From NCBI RefSeq assembly GCF_000495915.1, contig NZ_AOFQ01000074.1:39971-103970 (forward strand): 64,000 nucleotides of DNA, in the 5' to 3' direction. Positions 1-8,807 of the stretch are shown here, piece after piece. The notes beneath the pieces were generated by a model. It was given only the letters and a program-made list of their open reading frames with translations, was not told the origin of the DNA and searched no databases. The first letter of the stretch is position 1, and each line of letters begins with the position of its first letter. The position numbers and the translations under genes are program-made. Origin of the DNA: Stutzerimonas chloritidismutans AW-1 (GTDB lineage: Bacteria > Pseudomonadota > Gammaproteobacteria > Pseudomonadales > Pseudomonadaceae).

Positions 1-957
1 CTGGTCGAGCCGTTGCAGGCGGCCGAACCGCAAGCCGAGGCGCTGCGCTTCTCCGGCGTGGTGCAGAGCGTGACATCCACGCAGCTGTCATTCGAGGTGG
101 CCGGGCGTATCGAGCGCATCCTGGTCGACGAAGGCACGCGGGTGCGCCGCGGGCAGGCGCTGGCACAGCTGGATCGCACCGACTATCGCCTGCAGATGCG
201 CGAAGCCGAGGCACGCCTGCGTCAACTGGAAGCGGATCTGGCGCGCAAGCGCACGCTGCTCGCCGAGGGCATTCTCGCCCCCGCCGCCATCGAAGCGCTG
301 CAAGCCAACACCGTGGCCGCACGGGTGGCGCGCGACAGCGCCCAGCGCGACCTCGACCACAGCACGCTGAACGCGCCGTTCGATGGCGTGGTGGCGCGCC
401 GCCTGGCCGAGCCGGACATGGTGGTAGCGGTAGGCACGCCGGTATTCGAGATGCAGGACAACCGCCATATCGAAGTCAGCGTCGACCTGCCGGAAAGCGC
501 AGCGCTGAGCATCCCGCTCGGGCACGAGCTGCAGGCCGAGGCTGAACTGGTGATCGCCGATCTGCGTGTGCCGCTGCGCTACAAGGAGCACAGCACTCAG
601 CCACGCGAAGGCGCGCGCACCTACCGTCTGGTGCTGCAGGGTGAGCCACCGGAGGATTTCAATCTGCTGCCGGGCATGGCCATGCGCGTCAGCATCGAAC
701 GTCCGGCGCAGCCGCAGACGACCCGCGACGCCTTTCGCCTGCCGTTGTCGGCGCTGCAGACCGGCAGCGACGGCCAGCACTTCATCTGGCAGGCCGACGA
801 CGGCCGCGCCCGGCGGCTGGCCGTGGACCTGCAGCAGGTTGAAGGCGATCAGGCATTGATCCGTGGCGAGGGCCTGCAGGCGCAGCTGCCGATCATCGTC
901 GCTGGCGGCAGCAAGCTGCACGACGACCAGCCGATCGAAGCGAAGGAGCGGAACTGA
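1..957 (+). CDS. RND efflux periplasmic adaptor (membrane fusion protein), 5' partial
   Basis: Periplasmic adaptor that links an inner-membrane RND pump to an outer-membrane channel. The frame is open from base 1, so the signal peptide or lipobox and the true start lie left of the window; 318 residues are visible. Order of parts: first lipoyl/barrel strand with the motif FEVAGRIERILVDEGTRVR, an alpha-helical coiled-coil hairpin (about residues 60-110), the second lipoyl half (LNAPFDGVVARR), then the beta-barrel and membrane-proximal domains. The pump gene starts 5 bases after the stop, so they form one operon with the outer-membrane factor. The family assignment is safe. The drug or substrate cannot be read from the sequence, and I do not assign it to a named Mex/Tri/Mux system. 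Confidence 0.9.
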   Translation: MVEPLQAAEPQAEALRFSGVVQSVTSTQLSFEVAGRIERILVDEGTRVRRGQALAQLDRTDYRLQMREAEARLRQLEADLARKRTLLAEGILAPAAIEALQANTVAARVARDSAQRDLDHSTLNAPFDGVVARRLAEPDMVVAVGTPVFEMQDNRHIEVSVDLPESAALSIPLGHELQAEAELVIADLRVPLRYKEHSTQPREGARTYRLVLQGEPPEDFNLLPGMAMRVSIERPAQPQTTRDAFRLPLSALQTGSDGQHFIWQADDGRARRLAVDLQQVEGDQALIRGEGLQAQLPIIVAGGSKLHDDQPIEAKERN

Positions 958-961
958 GCCG

Positions 962-3900
962 ATGGATTTCGCCCGCTACGCCATCACCCGCCCGGTCAAC
1001 ATCTGGATTCTGATACTGATCTGCCTGCTCGGCGGCTCCCTCGCCTTCTTCGAGATCGGCCGCCTGGAAGACCCGGAATTCACCATCAAGCAGGCCATCG
1101 TCAACGTGCAGTATCCCGGCGCCACGGCGCTGGAGGTCGAACAGCAGGTGACCGAGCCGCTGGAGAGCGCGATCCAGCAGATGTCGCAGATCAAGGAGAT
1201 CCGCTCGCGCTCGATGCCGGGCATCGCCGAGCTCCGCGTGGAGATGCAGGACCGCTACGACGGCGATGCCCTGCCGCAGATATGGGACGAGCTGCGCAAC
1301 AAGATCGACGATGCCCAGGGCGACCTGCCCCCGGGGATCGAACCGCCGCAGGTCAACGATGATTTCGGCGACGTCTACGGCATCTTCTATGCGCTGACCG
1401 GCGACGGACTGACGCTCAAGGAGCTGCACGAAACGGCCAAGGACCTGCGCCGCGCCCTGCTCACTGCCGACGGCGTCGGCAAGGTGGAAATCGCGGGCGT
1501 GCAAGAAGAGCGCATCCTCGTCGAAGTCGACCAGGCGCAGCTGGCGGCGCTGGGTGTCGCCCCCGACGAGATCGCCGCGGCGCTGGCCGATACCGATGCC
1601 GCCGTCGATGCCGGTGGGGTCGGTGCCGGCGACTTTTTCGTACGCCTGCGCCCCAGCGGCGCCTTCGATTCCCTCGACGAGTTGCGGGCGCTGCCAGTCG
1701 GCCAGGGCCCGCAGCGGGTCGAGCTGGGCGCTATCGCCAAGCTGTCGCGCGACTACGCCGAGCGGCCGCGGCAGATCATCCGCCACAACGGCCAGGCGGC
1801 ACTGACCCTGGGCGTCAGCGGGGTCTCCGGAGCGAATATCGTCGAGGTCGGCCACAGCGTCGAAGCGGCGTTGCAGGCCATCGAACACCGCATGCCACTG
1901 GGCGCCGAACTGCATCCGCTGTACGAGCAGCACCAGATCGTCGATGAGTCGGTGAACAGCTTCGCGCTCAACGTGTTCCTCTCGGTGGCCATCGTGGTCG
2001 GCGTGCTGTGCATCGCCATGGGTCTGCGCGCCGGCGTCATCATTGGCGCGGTGCTGTTTCTCACCGTGCTCGGCACGCTGCTGGTGATGTGGCTGGCGGG
2101 CATCGAGTTGGAGCGGATTTCCCTCGGCGCACTGATCATCGCCATGGGCATGCTGGTCGACAACGCGGTGGTGGTCTGTGACGGCATGCTGGTGCGCCAG
2201 CGCCAGGGCAAGAGCATCCTCGAAGCCTCACAGGAAACGCTGCAACAGACGCAGTGGCCGCTGCTCGGCGCCACCATCATCGGCATCCTCGCCTTCGCCG
2301 GCATCGGCCTGTCCCAGGACACCACCGGCGAATTCCTCTTCTCGCTGTTCTTCGTCATCGCCGTGTCGCTGCTGCTCAGCTGGCTACTGGCGTTGCTGCT
2401 GGTGCCGCTGTTCGGTCATTACCTGCTGCGCAACGCCAAGACCGACGAGGACCCCGACGCCGCCTACGACGGCCCCTGGTACAACCGCTACCGCCGACTG
2501 GCCGGCGGAGTGCTGCATCGGCCCTGGCTGACGGTCGGCGTGCTAGTGGTGCTGACGGTGGTCAGCATGGTGCTGTTCACCCGCTTGCCGCAGAGCTTCT
2601 TCCCACCGTCGAGCACGCCGCTGTTCTACGTCAATCTGTTCCTGCCACAGGGCACGCATATTCGCGAGACCGCAGAGACCGCCTCTGACGTGGAGGCGTA
2701 TTTGGCGGAGCTGGAGGGGGTAAGCGAGGTGTCCAGCTTCATCGGCGCCGGAGCCTCGCGCTTCATGCTGACCTATATGCCGGAGCAGCCGAATTCGTCG
2801 CTGATGCACTTTCTCGTGCGCACCGAGGATGCCGAGCTGATCGCCGGGCTGGTGAGGCAGATCAACCAGCAGCTGCCGCAACGCTATCCCTCGGCCGACG
2901 TCTCGGCTGCGCAGTTCATGTTCGGCCCCAATGCCGAGGCCAAGCTGGAAGCGCGCATCAGCGGCCCGGACATCGAGGTGCTGCGGGCCATATCCGCCGA
3001 GGGTCGCAAGCGACTGCAGGATGAGGGCAAGGTGTTCAACGTGCGCGATGACTGGCGCCAGCAGGTGCTGGTGCTGCGCCCGCAACTGGCACTGGATCGC
3101 CTCGCCGACGCCGGCCTGACCCGCCAGGCCGTGGCGCGTGCCCTGGCCGCTGGCAGCGAGGGCCAGCGGGTCAGCCTGCTGCGCGAGCGCGACGAGCTGA
3201 TCCCGGTATTGCTGCGCGCCGCGCCCGAGGATCGCATCGATAGCGGCGAGCTGCTGCAACGGCTGATCTGGAGCCCCGCCGGCACCGGCTACGTGCCACT
3301 GGCGCAGGTCGCCGATGGCGTCGAGCCGGTCAGCGAGGACAGCATCATCGTGCGCTACGACCGCGAGCGCACCATCTCCATTCGCGCCGAACCTCGCGAT
3401 GGCGAGAACACCAACGAGGCGCACGAGCGCATTCGCCCGCTGATCGAGGGCATCGAGCTGCCGGTCAACTACAGCCTCAAGTGGGGCGGCGATTACGAAC
3501 AGTCTTCCGAGGCCCAGCAGGCGCTGGCCAGCACGCTCGCGGTGCCCTACCTGGCGATGGTGCTGGTCACCGTGCTGCTGTTCGCCCGGGTGCGCCAGCC
3601 GCTGATGATCTGGCTGGTGGTACCCATGGCGATCTGCGGGGTGAGCTTCGGCATGCTGATCACCGGTCAGGCGTTCGGCTTCATGGCACTGCTCGGCCTG
3701 CTCAGCCTGACCGGCATGCTGATCAAGAACGCCGTGGTGCTGGTGGACGAGATCGACCGGCAGATCGACGACGAAGTACCGCGCCTGACCGCCATCATCG
3801 AAGCCTCGGCGTCGCGCCTGCGACCGGTGATGATGGCCGCCGGCACCACCGTACTGGGCATGGTGCCGCTGCTGTTCGACCCGTTCTTCGCCAACATGGC

Positions 3901-4006
3901 GGTTACCATCATGGGCGGCCTGGGCTTCGCCACGTTGCTTACGCTGCTGGCGGTGCCGTGCCTGTACCTGCTGTTCATGAAAGTGCGCGCGGAGGAAACT
4001 GCATGA
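962..4006 (+). CDS. RND efflux transporter, inner-membrane pump subunit
   Basis: Proton-driven RND pump of 1014 residues, the usual length for the AcrB/HAE-like class. The start ATG at 962 is chosen because the protein then opens with the typical cytoplasmic MDFARYAITRP followed by TM1 (IWILILICLLGG); the open frame reaches further left only as overlap with the adaptor. Two periplasmic porter/docking halves alternate with two TM clusters (TM2-6 about residues 325-490, TM8-12 about 850-1010). The TM4 proton-relay site reads VDNAVVV, with Asp400 but Asn401 where AcrB has a second Asp. The TM10 lysine is present (Lys922 in MLIKNAVVLVDE). The gene is coupled to the downstream gene by an ATGA overlap. 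Substrate unknown. Confidence 0.92.
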   Translation: MDFARYAITRPVNIWILILICLLGGSLAFFEIGRLEDPEFTIKQAIVNVQYPGATALEVEQQVTEPLESAIQQMSQIKEIRSRSMPGIAELRVEMQDRYDGDALPQIWDELRNKIDDAQGDLPPGIEPPQVNDDFGDVYGIFYALTGDGLTLKELHETAKDLRRALLTADGVGKVEIAGVQEERILVEVDQAQLAALGVAPDEIAAALADTDAAVDAGGVGAGDFFVRLRPSGAFDSLDELRALPVGQGPQRVELGAIAKLSRDYAERPRQIIRHNGQAALTLGVSGVSGANIVEVGHSVEAALQAIEHRMPLGAELHPLYEQHQIVDESVNSFALNVFLSVAIVVGVLCIAMGLRAGVIIGAVLFLTVLGTLLVMWLAGIELERISLGALIIAMGMLVDNAVVVCDGMLVRQRQGKSILEASQETLQQTQWPLLGATIIGILAFAGIGLSQDTTGEFLFSLFFVIAVSLLLSWLLALLLVPLFGHYLLRNAKTDEDPDAAYDGPWYNRYRRLAGGVLHRPWLTVGVLVVLTVVSMVLFTRLPQSFFPPSSTPLFYVNLFLPQGTHIRETAETASDVEAYLAELEGVSEVSSFIGAGASRFMLTYMPEQPNSSLMHFLVRTEDAELIAGLVRQINQQLPQRYPSADVSAAQFMFGPNAEAKLEARISGPDIEVLRAISAEGRKRLQDEGKVFNVRDDWRQQVLVLRPQLALDRLADAGLTRQAVARALAAGSEGQRVSLLRERDELIPVLLRAAPEDRIDSGELLQRLIWSPAGTGYVPLAQVADGVEPVSEDSIIVRYDRERTISIRAEPRDGENTNEAHERIRPLIEGIELPVNYSLKWGGDYEQSSEAQQALASTLAVPYLAMVLVTVLLFARVRQPLMIWLVVPMAICGVSFGMLITGQAFGFMALLGLLSLTGMLIKNAVVLVDEIDRQIDDEVPRLTAIIEASASRLRPVMMAAGTTVLGMVPLLFDPFFANMAVTIMGGLGFATLLTLLAVPCLYLLFMKVRAEETA

Positions 4007-5484
4007 CTGCCAAGGCCCTGGCCGCCCCGCTGCTACTCGCCCTGGCCCTGAGTGCCTGCTCCAGCGCACCGCAGCATGTCGATCCGCAACTGCCGGAAGG
4101 CTGGTTCAGTGCCGCCGGTGCGCACCCGGCCGATGCCGAGTCGCTGGCCGTCTGGTGGCGCCAGTTCGATGACCCGCAGCTCAGCGCGTTGGTCAGCCGC
4201 GCCATGCAGCAGAACCACGATGTACGCCTGGCCATGGCGCGCGTCACCGCAGCGCGAGCCCAGCTGCGCCAGTCGCGCGCCGGCCTGCTGCCGAGCTTCG
4301 ATCTGCCTGGTTCGGCCAGCCGCCAGTGGAACGAGAACGATCAGGAAGCCGAACCCGACAGCCCGCTGGCCGACTTCATCCCCGACGACGACGTGATCAG
4401 CTTCGATACCTGGGAGCTGGCGCTGCAGGCGACCTGGGAGCTGGACCTGTTCGGCGCCACCCGCGCGCGACGTGACAGTGCCGCCCAGCAATTGCGCTCA
4501 GCCGAAGCGCAAACGATCGCCGCACGGCTGGCCGTGGCCTCGAACACCGCCCAGGGCTATCTGCAGCTGCGCGCGTTGCAGGGCCAGCGCGCCTTGCTGG
4601 TCGAAGGCATCGAAGTGGCGCGCGAACTGGAGCGTATCGCCGGGCTGCTGTTCCACGCCGGCGAAGTGACCCGTCTGGACGTCGAAGCCACATCCGCCGA
4701 GCGGGCATCGCTGGAAGCCGATCTGGACGAGCTGGACATTCATCTGGCCGAAGCGCAGCTGGCGCTGGATACCCTGCTCGCCGAGCCGCCGGGCGGCACC
4801 GCTGCACGTCTCGCCGCCAGCGCGCCGGTGCCACTGGCCGAGCAGCGCATCGCCCCGGGCCAGCCCATCGACCTGCTGCGCCGCCGCCCGGATCTTATCG
4901 CCGAAGCCGCACGGCTGGACGCCGCCGAGCTGCAATCGCTGGCCGCCCGCCGCGATCTGTTCCCCAAGCTGGCGGTGCAGGCCGCGGTGGGCCGCTCCGG
5001 CTTCGCTCTGGGAGACGCGATATCCGGCGCCTCGAACTTCGCCCGGGTCGGCGCGACGTTCGGCCTGCCATTGCTCGACTATCCTCGCCGCGGCGCCGCC
5101 ATCGACCTCGCCGATGCCGAGGGCGAGACCACCTATGTCGCCTTCGAACAGGCGCTGGCCCGAGCCCTGGAGGAAGTCGAACGGGGCCTGACGAGAATGG
5201 CCGGTCAGCAGCGCAGGCACGCATCCCTCAACCGCACCCGCGAGCACCGTGAACGGGCGCATCGGCTGGCGCAGCGCAGCTACGAGCTAGGTGAGGCGAA
5301 CCTGAGCGAGGTACTGGACGCCCAGCGCGGTGCGCTACAGGCCCGCCAGCGGGCGCTGGAAGGCCGGAGCGCGCTGGCGACGGCGCAGGTGGCGTTGTAT
5401 GTGGCGTTGGGGGGTGGGTGGAAGGCGGCGTCCGCAGATACCGCGGACGCTGGGGAAAACCCTACAGAGCAATCGACGCACTGA
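4003..5484 (+). CDS. Outer-membrane efflux lipoprotein (TolC/OprM/NodT family)
   Basis: Outer-membrane channel completing the tripartite efflux system; 493 residues. The signal peptide ends in a lipobox LSAC with the lipidated cysteine at residue 19. Two repeated coiled-coil OEP domains follow (about residues 60-250 and 270-480), with the family-typical RRRPDLIAEAARLDAAELQ segment between them and a typical QRSYELGEANLSEVLDAQR near the C-terminus. The start ATG at 4003 overlaps the pump stop by four bases, and the lipobox falls where expected from it. A longer in-frame reading to 3481 is only overlap with the pump gene. Closest in type to NodT/OprM-like proteins, but no specific name is justified. 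Confidence 0.9.
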   Translation: MTAKALAAPLLLALALSACSSAPQHVDPQLPEGWFSAAGAHPADAESLAVWWRQFDDPQLSALVSRAMQQNHDVRLAMARVTAARAQLRQSRAGLLPSFDLPGSASRQWNENDQEAEPDSPLADFIPDDDVISFDTWELALQATWELDLFGATRARRDSAAQQLRSAEAQTIAARLAVASNTAQGYLQLRALQGQRALLVEGIEVARELERIAGLLFHAGEVTRLDVEATSAERASLEADLDELDIHLAEAQLALDTLLAEPPGGTAARLAASAPVPLAEQRIAPGQPIDLLRRRPDLIAEAARLDAAELQSLAARRDLFPKLAVQAAVGRSGFALGDAISGASNFARVGATFGLPLLDYPRRGAAIDLADAEGETTYVAFEQALARALEEVERGLTRMAGQQRRHASLNRTREHRERAHRLAQRSYELGEANLSEVLDAQRGALQARQRALEGRSALATAQVALYVALGGGWKAASADTADAGENPTEQSTH

Positions 5485-5499
5485 AGACCTTAACTGGCC

Positions 5500-5571
5500 G
5501 GAGTCTTTGAAGACTCCCGCTAGTCGGCAAAAACACAGAAGCAGCAGTCTCCGCGGTTCGCCAGAGACTGC
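5500..5571. terminator. Two hairpins between convergent genes
   Basis: The gap between the efflux operon and the RIO kinase holds two perfect inverted repeats. One is GGAGTCT/AGACTCC (5500-5506 and 5511-5517, loop TTGA). The other is GCAGTCTC/GAGACTGC (5544-5551 and 5564-5571). Neither has a clear T-tract, so a terminator role is inferred from the position between convergent genes. Confidence 0.4.
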
Positions 5572-5574
5572 CGA

Positions 5575-6465
5575 TCAGCCTTTCATCCACGGCGGCTCCG
5601 GCGGCTCATCCTTCGGCGCATCGTCCGCACCGCGCAAGGCCTCACGGCGCTCCTGCTCGGCCAGCGTGGCCTTGATCTCCCGCATTACCGCATCGATATC
5701 CGCGGCATCTTCCGGCTCGGCAAATTCCCCGGTCAGCTCGGTCTCGGTGGTCAGCTTGCCCTGCTCGTACAGCGCCCACATCTCCTTGGCGTACCGGGTG
5801 AACTTGAGTTCCGGCGCGAACTGTCCGAAATAGGCCGACATGTTGCCAACATCGCGCTCGAGCATTTCGAACGCATGGTTATTGCCGGCCGCATCCACCG
5901 CCTGCGGCAGGTCGATGATCACCGGGCCGTGCTCGTCGAGCAGCACGTTGAATTCCGACAGATCACCGTGCACCAGCCCCGCGCAGAGCATCTTGACCAC
6001 TTCGTGGATCATGAACGCATGGAACTCGCGGGCGTCGTCCGGATGCAGGTCCACGTCGTTCAGTCGCGGTGCGGCATCGCCATCTTCGCCGGCGATCATC
6101 TCCATCAGCAGCACGCCGTCGAGAAAGTCGTAGGGTTTGGGAACGCGCACGCCGGCATCTGCCAGGCGGAACAGCGCCGCGACCTCAGCGTTCTGCCAGT
6201 TGTCTTCCTTCTCCTTGCGCCCGTGCTTGGAGCCCTTGGCCATCGCGCGCGCATCGCGACTACTGCGCACCTTGCGGCCTTCCTGGTATTTCACGGCCTG
6301 GCGGAAGCTGCGCTTGTTGGCTTCCTTGTAGACCTTGGCGCAGCGCAGCTCGTCGCCACAGCGCACCACGTATACCGCTGCTTCCTTGCCGCTCATCAGC
6401 GGCCGCAGCACCTCGTCGATCAGGCCATCCTCGATCAGCGGTTCGAGTCGTTTAGGCGTTTTCAT
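5575..6465 (-). CDS. RIO1-type serine/threonine protein kinase
   Basis: Atypical protein kinase of the RIO family, 296 residues, cytoplasmic. Visible kinase elements are a glycine-poor nucleotide loop SGKEAAVY (25-32), a probable ATP-binding lysine in CAKVYK (Lys44), the catalytic loop HGDLSEFN (166-173, catalytic Asp168 and metal-binding Asn173), and the DFG-equivalent IDLPQAVD (metal-binding Asp185). The long charged insert between Lys44 and the middle of the N-lobe (about 60-90) is typical of the flexible loop in RIO1. The C-terminus is acidic and proline-rich. RIO kinases act in small-subunit ribosome maturation in archaea and eukaryotes; the bacterial role is poorly defined. The gene is convergent with the efflux operon and divergent from ada, so it appears to be monocistronic. 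Confidence 0.9.
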   Translation of the reverse strand: MKTPKRLEPLIEDGLIDEVLRPLMSGKEAAVYVVRCGDELRCAKVYKEANKRSFRQAVKYQEGRKVRSSRDARAMAKGSKHGRKEKEDNWQNAEVAALFRLADAGVRVPKPYDFLDGVLLMEMIAGEDGDAAPRLNDVDLHPDDAREFHAFMIHEVVKMLCAGLVHGDLSEFNVLLDEHGPVIIDLPQAVDAAGNNHAFEMLERDVGNMSAYFGQFAPELKFTRYAKEMWALYEQGKLTTETELTGEFAEPEDAADIDAVMREIKATLAEQERREALRGADDAPKDEPPEPPWMKG

Positions 6466-6622
6466 CAGCGGCTTGCAGGTCCTTCTCGGTCAGGGCGATG
6501 CTGCAGGTTACGGCAATCACGGGGCGGCTTCCATGCTCCCCATCGACTTTGAAAGCACGCTTTGGATTGGCGCACGTCCGGTCAGGACCGACAATCGCAG
6601 CATCAACCAGGGGAGTCGCGCC

Positions 6623-7663
6623 ATGCTCGACCAGAACCGCTGCTGGCAAGCGCTGTGCGAACGCGATGCCGCCTTCGATGGCCGCTTCGTGTTCGCCGTG
6701 CGCTCGACCGGTATTTTCTGCCGACCCAGCTGCCCGGCACGCCGGCCAGCTCGCGAGCGGACGGCGTTCTACACCGATCCAGCGGCAGCCCAGGCCGCCG
6801 GTTACCGGCCATGTCGCCGCTGCTCCCCCTGCGGCCCGAGCCCGAGCGAGCAGCTCGATGCGCTGGTGATCGCCGCCTGCCGCCTGCTCGACGAAACCGA
6901 GACGCCGCTGCCGCTGCAGCAGCTGGCCGCGCGCATCGGGCTGTCGCCGGCCTACCTGTCACGGGCATTCAAGGCGCGCACCGGCATGACCCCGCGGGCG
7001 TGGTCGGCGGCGCGCCGCCGCGAACGTCTGGAAACCCACCTGACCGAGGCCGACTCGGTACTCGATGCCGCCCTCGCTGCCGGCTACTCCGGCACGCGGG
7101 CCCCTTATGCGGACGCCCAGGCACTGACGCCGGCCCAGCGCCGCCGCAAAGGTGCGGGCGAAACCCTGCGCTACGCCCTGGCGCCCTGCCCACTCGGCCA
7201 GCTGCTGGTCGCCAGCAGCGACAAAGGCATCTGCGCCCTGCTGTTCGGCGACGACCAGACAGCGCTGGAAGACGAGCTGCGCTCACGCTTTGCCGCGGCA
7301 CAGTTGCAGCGCGACCAGGAAGGCCTGGGTGAGTGGCTGCAGGCAATCGTCAGCCAACTGGAAGAACCGCAGCGTGCCGCCCAGCTGCCGCTCGATCTGC
7401 GCGGCACGGCCTTTCAGCAGCGCGTCTGGCAGGCGTTGCAGCAGATTCCCGCCGGCGAGACGCGTCGCTACGGTGAGCTGGCGGCAACCCTCGGCAGCCA
7501 CGCCCGAGCGGTCGCCCGCGCCTGCGCCAGCAACCCCGTCGGCCTGCTGGTGCCCTGCCATCGCGTGGTCGGTAGTCATCAGGCGCTGACCGGCTATCGC
7601 TGGGGGCTGGAACGCAAGGCGGCGTTGCTCGAGCGCGAAGCACAACGAGACTCGGGAGCCTGA
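6623..7663 (+). CDS. ada: Ada: bifunctional DNA alkyl-transfer protein and transcriptional activator
   Basis: Repairs O6-alkylguanine and alkyl-phosphotriesters by suicide transfer to its own cysteines, and when methylated activates the adaptive response. The 346 residues contain the N-terminal zinc module with Cys33, Cys37, Cys64 and Cys67 (Cys33, in TGIFCRPSC, is the expected phosphotriester acceptor), an AraC-type helix-turn-helix (about 85-165, with LAARIGLSPAYLSRAFK), and the C-terminal alkylguanine transferase with PCHRV and acceptor Cys312. The ATG at 6623 gives the normal Ada N-terminus; the frame extends upstream to 6335 only as an antisense shadow of the RIO kinase gene. The second half of the AraC domain is somewhat divergent. 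The gene is transcribed divergently from the RIO kinase. Confidence 0.93.
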   Translation: MLDQNRCWQALCERDAAFDGRFVFAVRSTGIFCRPSCPARRPARERTAFYTDPAAAQAAGYRPCRRCSPCGPSPSEQLDALVIAACRLLDETETPLPLQQLAARIGLSPAYLSRAFKARTGMTPRAWSAARRRERLETHLTEADSVLDAALAAGYSGTRAPYADAQALTPAQRRRKGAGETLRYALAPCPLGQLLVASSDKGICALLFGDDQTALEDELRSRFAAAQLQRDQEGLGEWLQAIVSQLEEPQRAAQLPLDLRGTAFQQRVWQALQQIPAGETRRYGELAATLGSHARAVARACASNPVGLLVPCHRVVGSHQALTGYRWGLERKAALLEREAQRDSGA

Positions 7664-7715
7664 GCGGATTTCGGCGGTCGGATACTTCAGTGCCGCCAAC
7701 CGCAGGAAGCCCGCC

Positions 7716-7958
7716 ATGACCGATCTGAAGCGTTACCGCATCCACTACTGCATCAACGGCGAGCCCGCCTCGCTGCTGATCAGCTCGTTCGAAGTGCCCG
7801 GTCTGGAGCAGGCCGAACTGGAAATACTGCTGCATTACGTCCGCGAGCCGCGTGCGGCGGTCGACGCTCCCTGGGAAAACCCGATACGCCCCAGCGAAGA
7901 CAGCCGGCTTGAAGAGCTGGGTGTCAGCGACATTCAGATCGAAGAGGAAAGCCACTGA
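7716..7958 (+). CDS. Small conserved-type hypothetical protein, 80 aa
   Basis: I do not recognise the family. The 80-residue protein is soluble and acidic (ending in EEESH), with a beta-rich start (YRIHYCINGEPASLLISSFEVPG) followed by a helix (LEQAELEILLHYV) and a C-terminal EELGVSDIQIEEE segment. A good ribosome site (AGGAAG) precedes ATG 7716 with about 6 bases of spacing, codon use matches the neighbours, and it lies in line between ada and the tatD-like gene (gaps 52 and 51 bases), so I take it as real. The beta-beta-alpha start looks like a small single-domain fold, but that is inference. No cysteine pair, signal peptide or membrane segment is visible. Confidence 0.75.
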   Translation: MTDLKRYRIHYCINGEPASLLISSFEVPGLEQAELEILLHYVREPRAAVDAPWENPIRPSEDSRLEELGVSDIQIEEESH

Positions 7959-8009
7959 AGGCCATGTAGCATTACGCGCCCGCCCACCGCCGACCGTACG
8001 GAGCCTGTC

Positions 8010-8795
8010 GTGCAGCTTATCGACACCCATACCCACCTCGATTTCGAGATGTTCGATGATGACAGGACCCAGGTCATCGCCCGCAGCGCGGCCGCTGGCG
8101 TCGAGCGCATCGTGGTACTCGGCGTGAACGAAGCGAATCTGGAGCGGGTCTGGCAGCTAGCCTGCGAGCAGCCAGCGGTTCATGCCGCGCTGGGCCTTCA
8201 CCCGGTGTTCATCGCCGAGCACCGGGACGAGCACCTGGGCAAGCTGCGCGACTGGCTGGAGCAGCTACGCGGTGAGCCTAAACTCTGCGCCATCGGCGAG
8301 ATCGGCCTGGACTATTACGTCGAGGACCCGGACATCGAGCGCCAGCACGAACTGCTCGAAGCGCAGCTGGCGCTGGCTGCGGAGTTCGAGCTGCCAGTAC
8401 TGCTGCACGTACGCCGCGCCCACGCACCGATGATCGCCATGCTCAAACGCTACAAGCTGCAGCGCGCCGGCATCGTGCACGCCTTCAGTGGCAGCTGGGA
8501 GGAAGCTCAGGAATACCTGCGCCTCGGCTTCAGGCTCGGCCTCGGGGGTGCCGGTACTTGGCCACAGGCGCTGCGCATGCAGCGGGTGCTCAAGCAACTG
8601 CCGCTGGAGGCCATCGTGCTGGAAACCGACTCGCCGGATATCCCACCAGCCGGCCACGCCGGCGAGCGCAACAGCCCGGAACTGCTGCCGGAGATCTGCC
8701 GGATGCTGGCCGATCTGAAGGGTGTCAGCGCCGAAGAGCTGGCCGCCGCCAGCTATCGCAACAGCTGTGAACTGTTCGGCTGGCCGCAGCCCTGA
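8010..8795 (+). CDS. TatD-family metal-dependent hydrolase (deoxyribonuclease type)
   Basis: TIM-barrel metallohydrolase of the TatD/YcfH/YjjV family, 261 residues, the normal length. Metal-site motifs appear in order: DTHTHLD (residues 5-11), GLHP (about 61-64), a conserved Glu in GEIGLDYY (about 96), His in LLHVRRAH and VHAFSGS, and ETDSPDIPP near the C-terminus. Family members are 3'-5' DNA/RNA exonucleases or D-aminoacyl-type hydrolases; which one applies here cannot be told. The GTG start at 8010 is supported by CGGAG five to eight bases upstream and by the immediate DTHTHLD motif. It may share a transcript with the 80-residue gene upstream. A convergent chemoreceptor gene ends 12 bases downstream. 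Confidence 0.9.
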   Translation: MQLIDTHTHLDFEMFDDDRTQVIARSAAAGVERIVVLGVNEANLERVWQLACEQPAVHAALGLHPVFIAEHRDEHLGKLRDWLEQLRGEPKLCAIGEIGLDYYVEDPDIERQHELLEAQLALAAEFELPVLLHVRRAHAPMIAMLKRYKLQRAGIVHAFSGSWEEAQEYLRLGFRLGLGGAGTWPQALRMQRVLKQLPLEAIVLETDSPDIPPAGHAGERNSPELLPEICRMLADLKGVSAEELAAASYRNSCELFGWPQP

Positions 8796-8807
8796 TCATC
8801 GCCGCGG

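Noticed and set aside
3481..4002. N-terminal extension of the outer-membrane lipoprotein
   Set aside because: It overlaps the pump gene in another frame; the lipoprotein signal peptide starts exactly at 4003.
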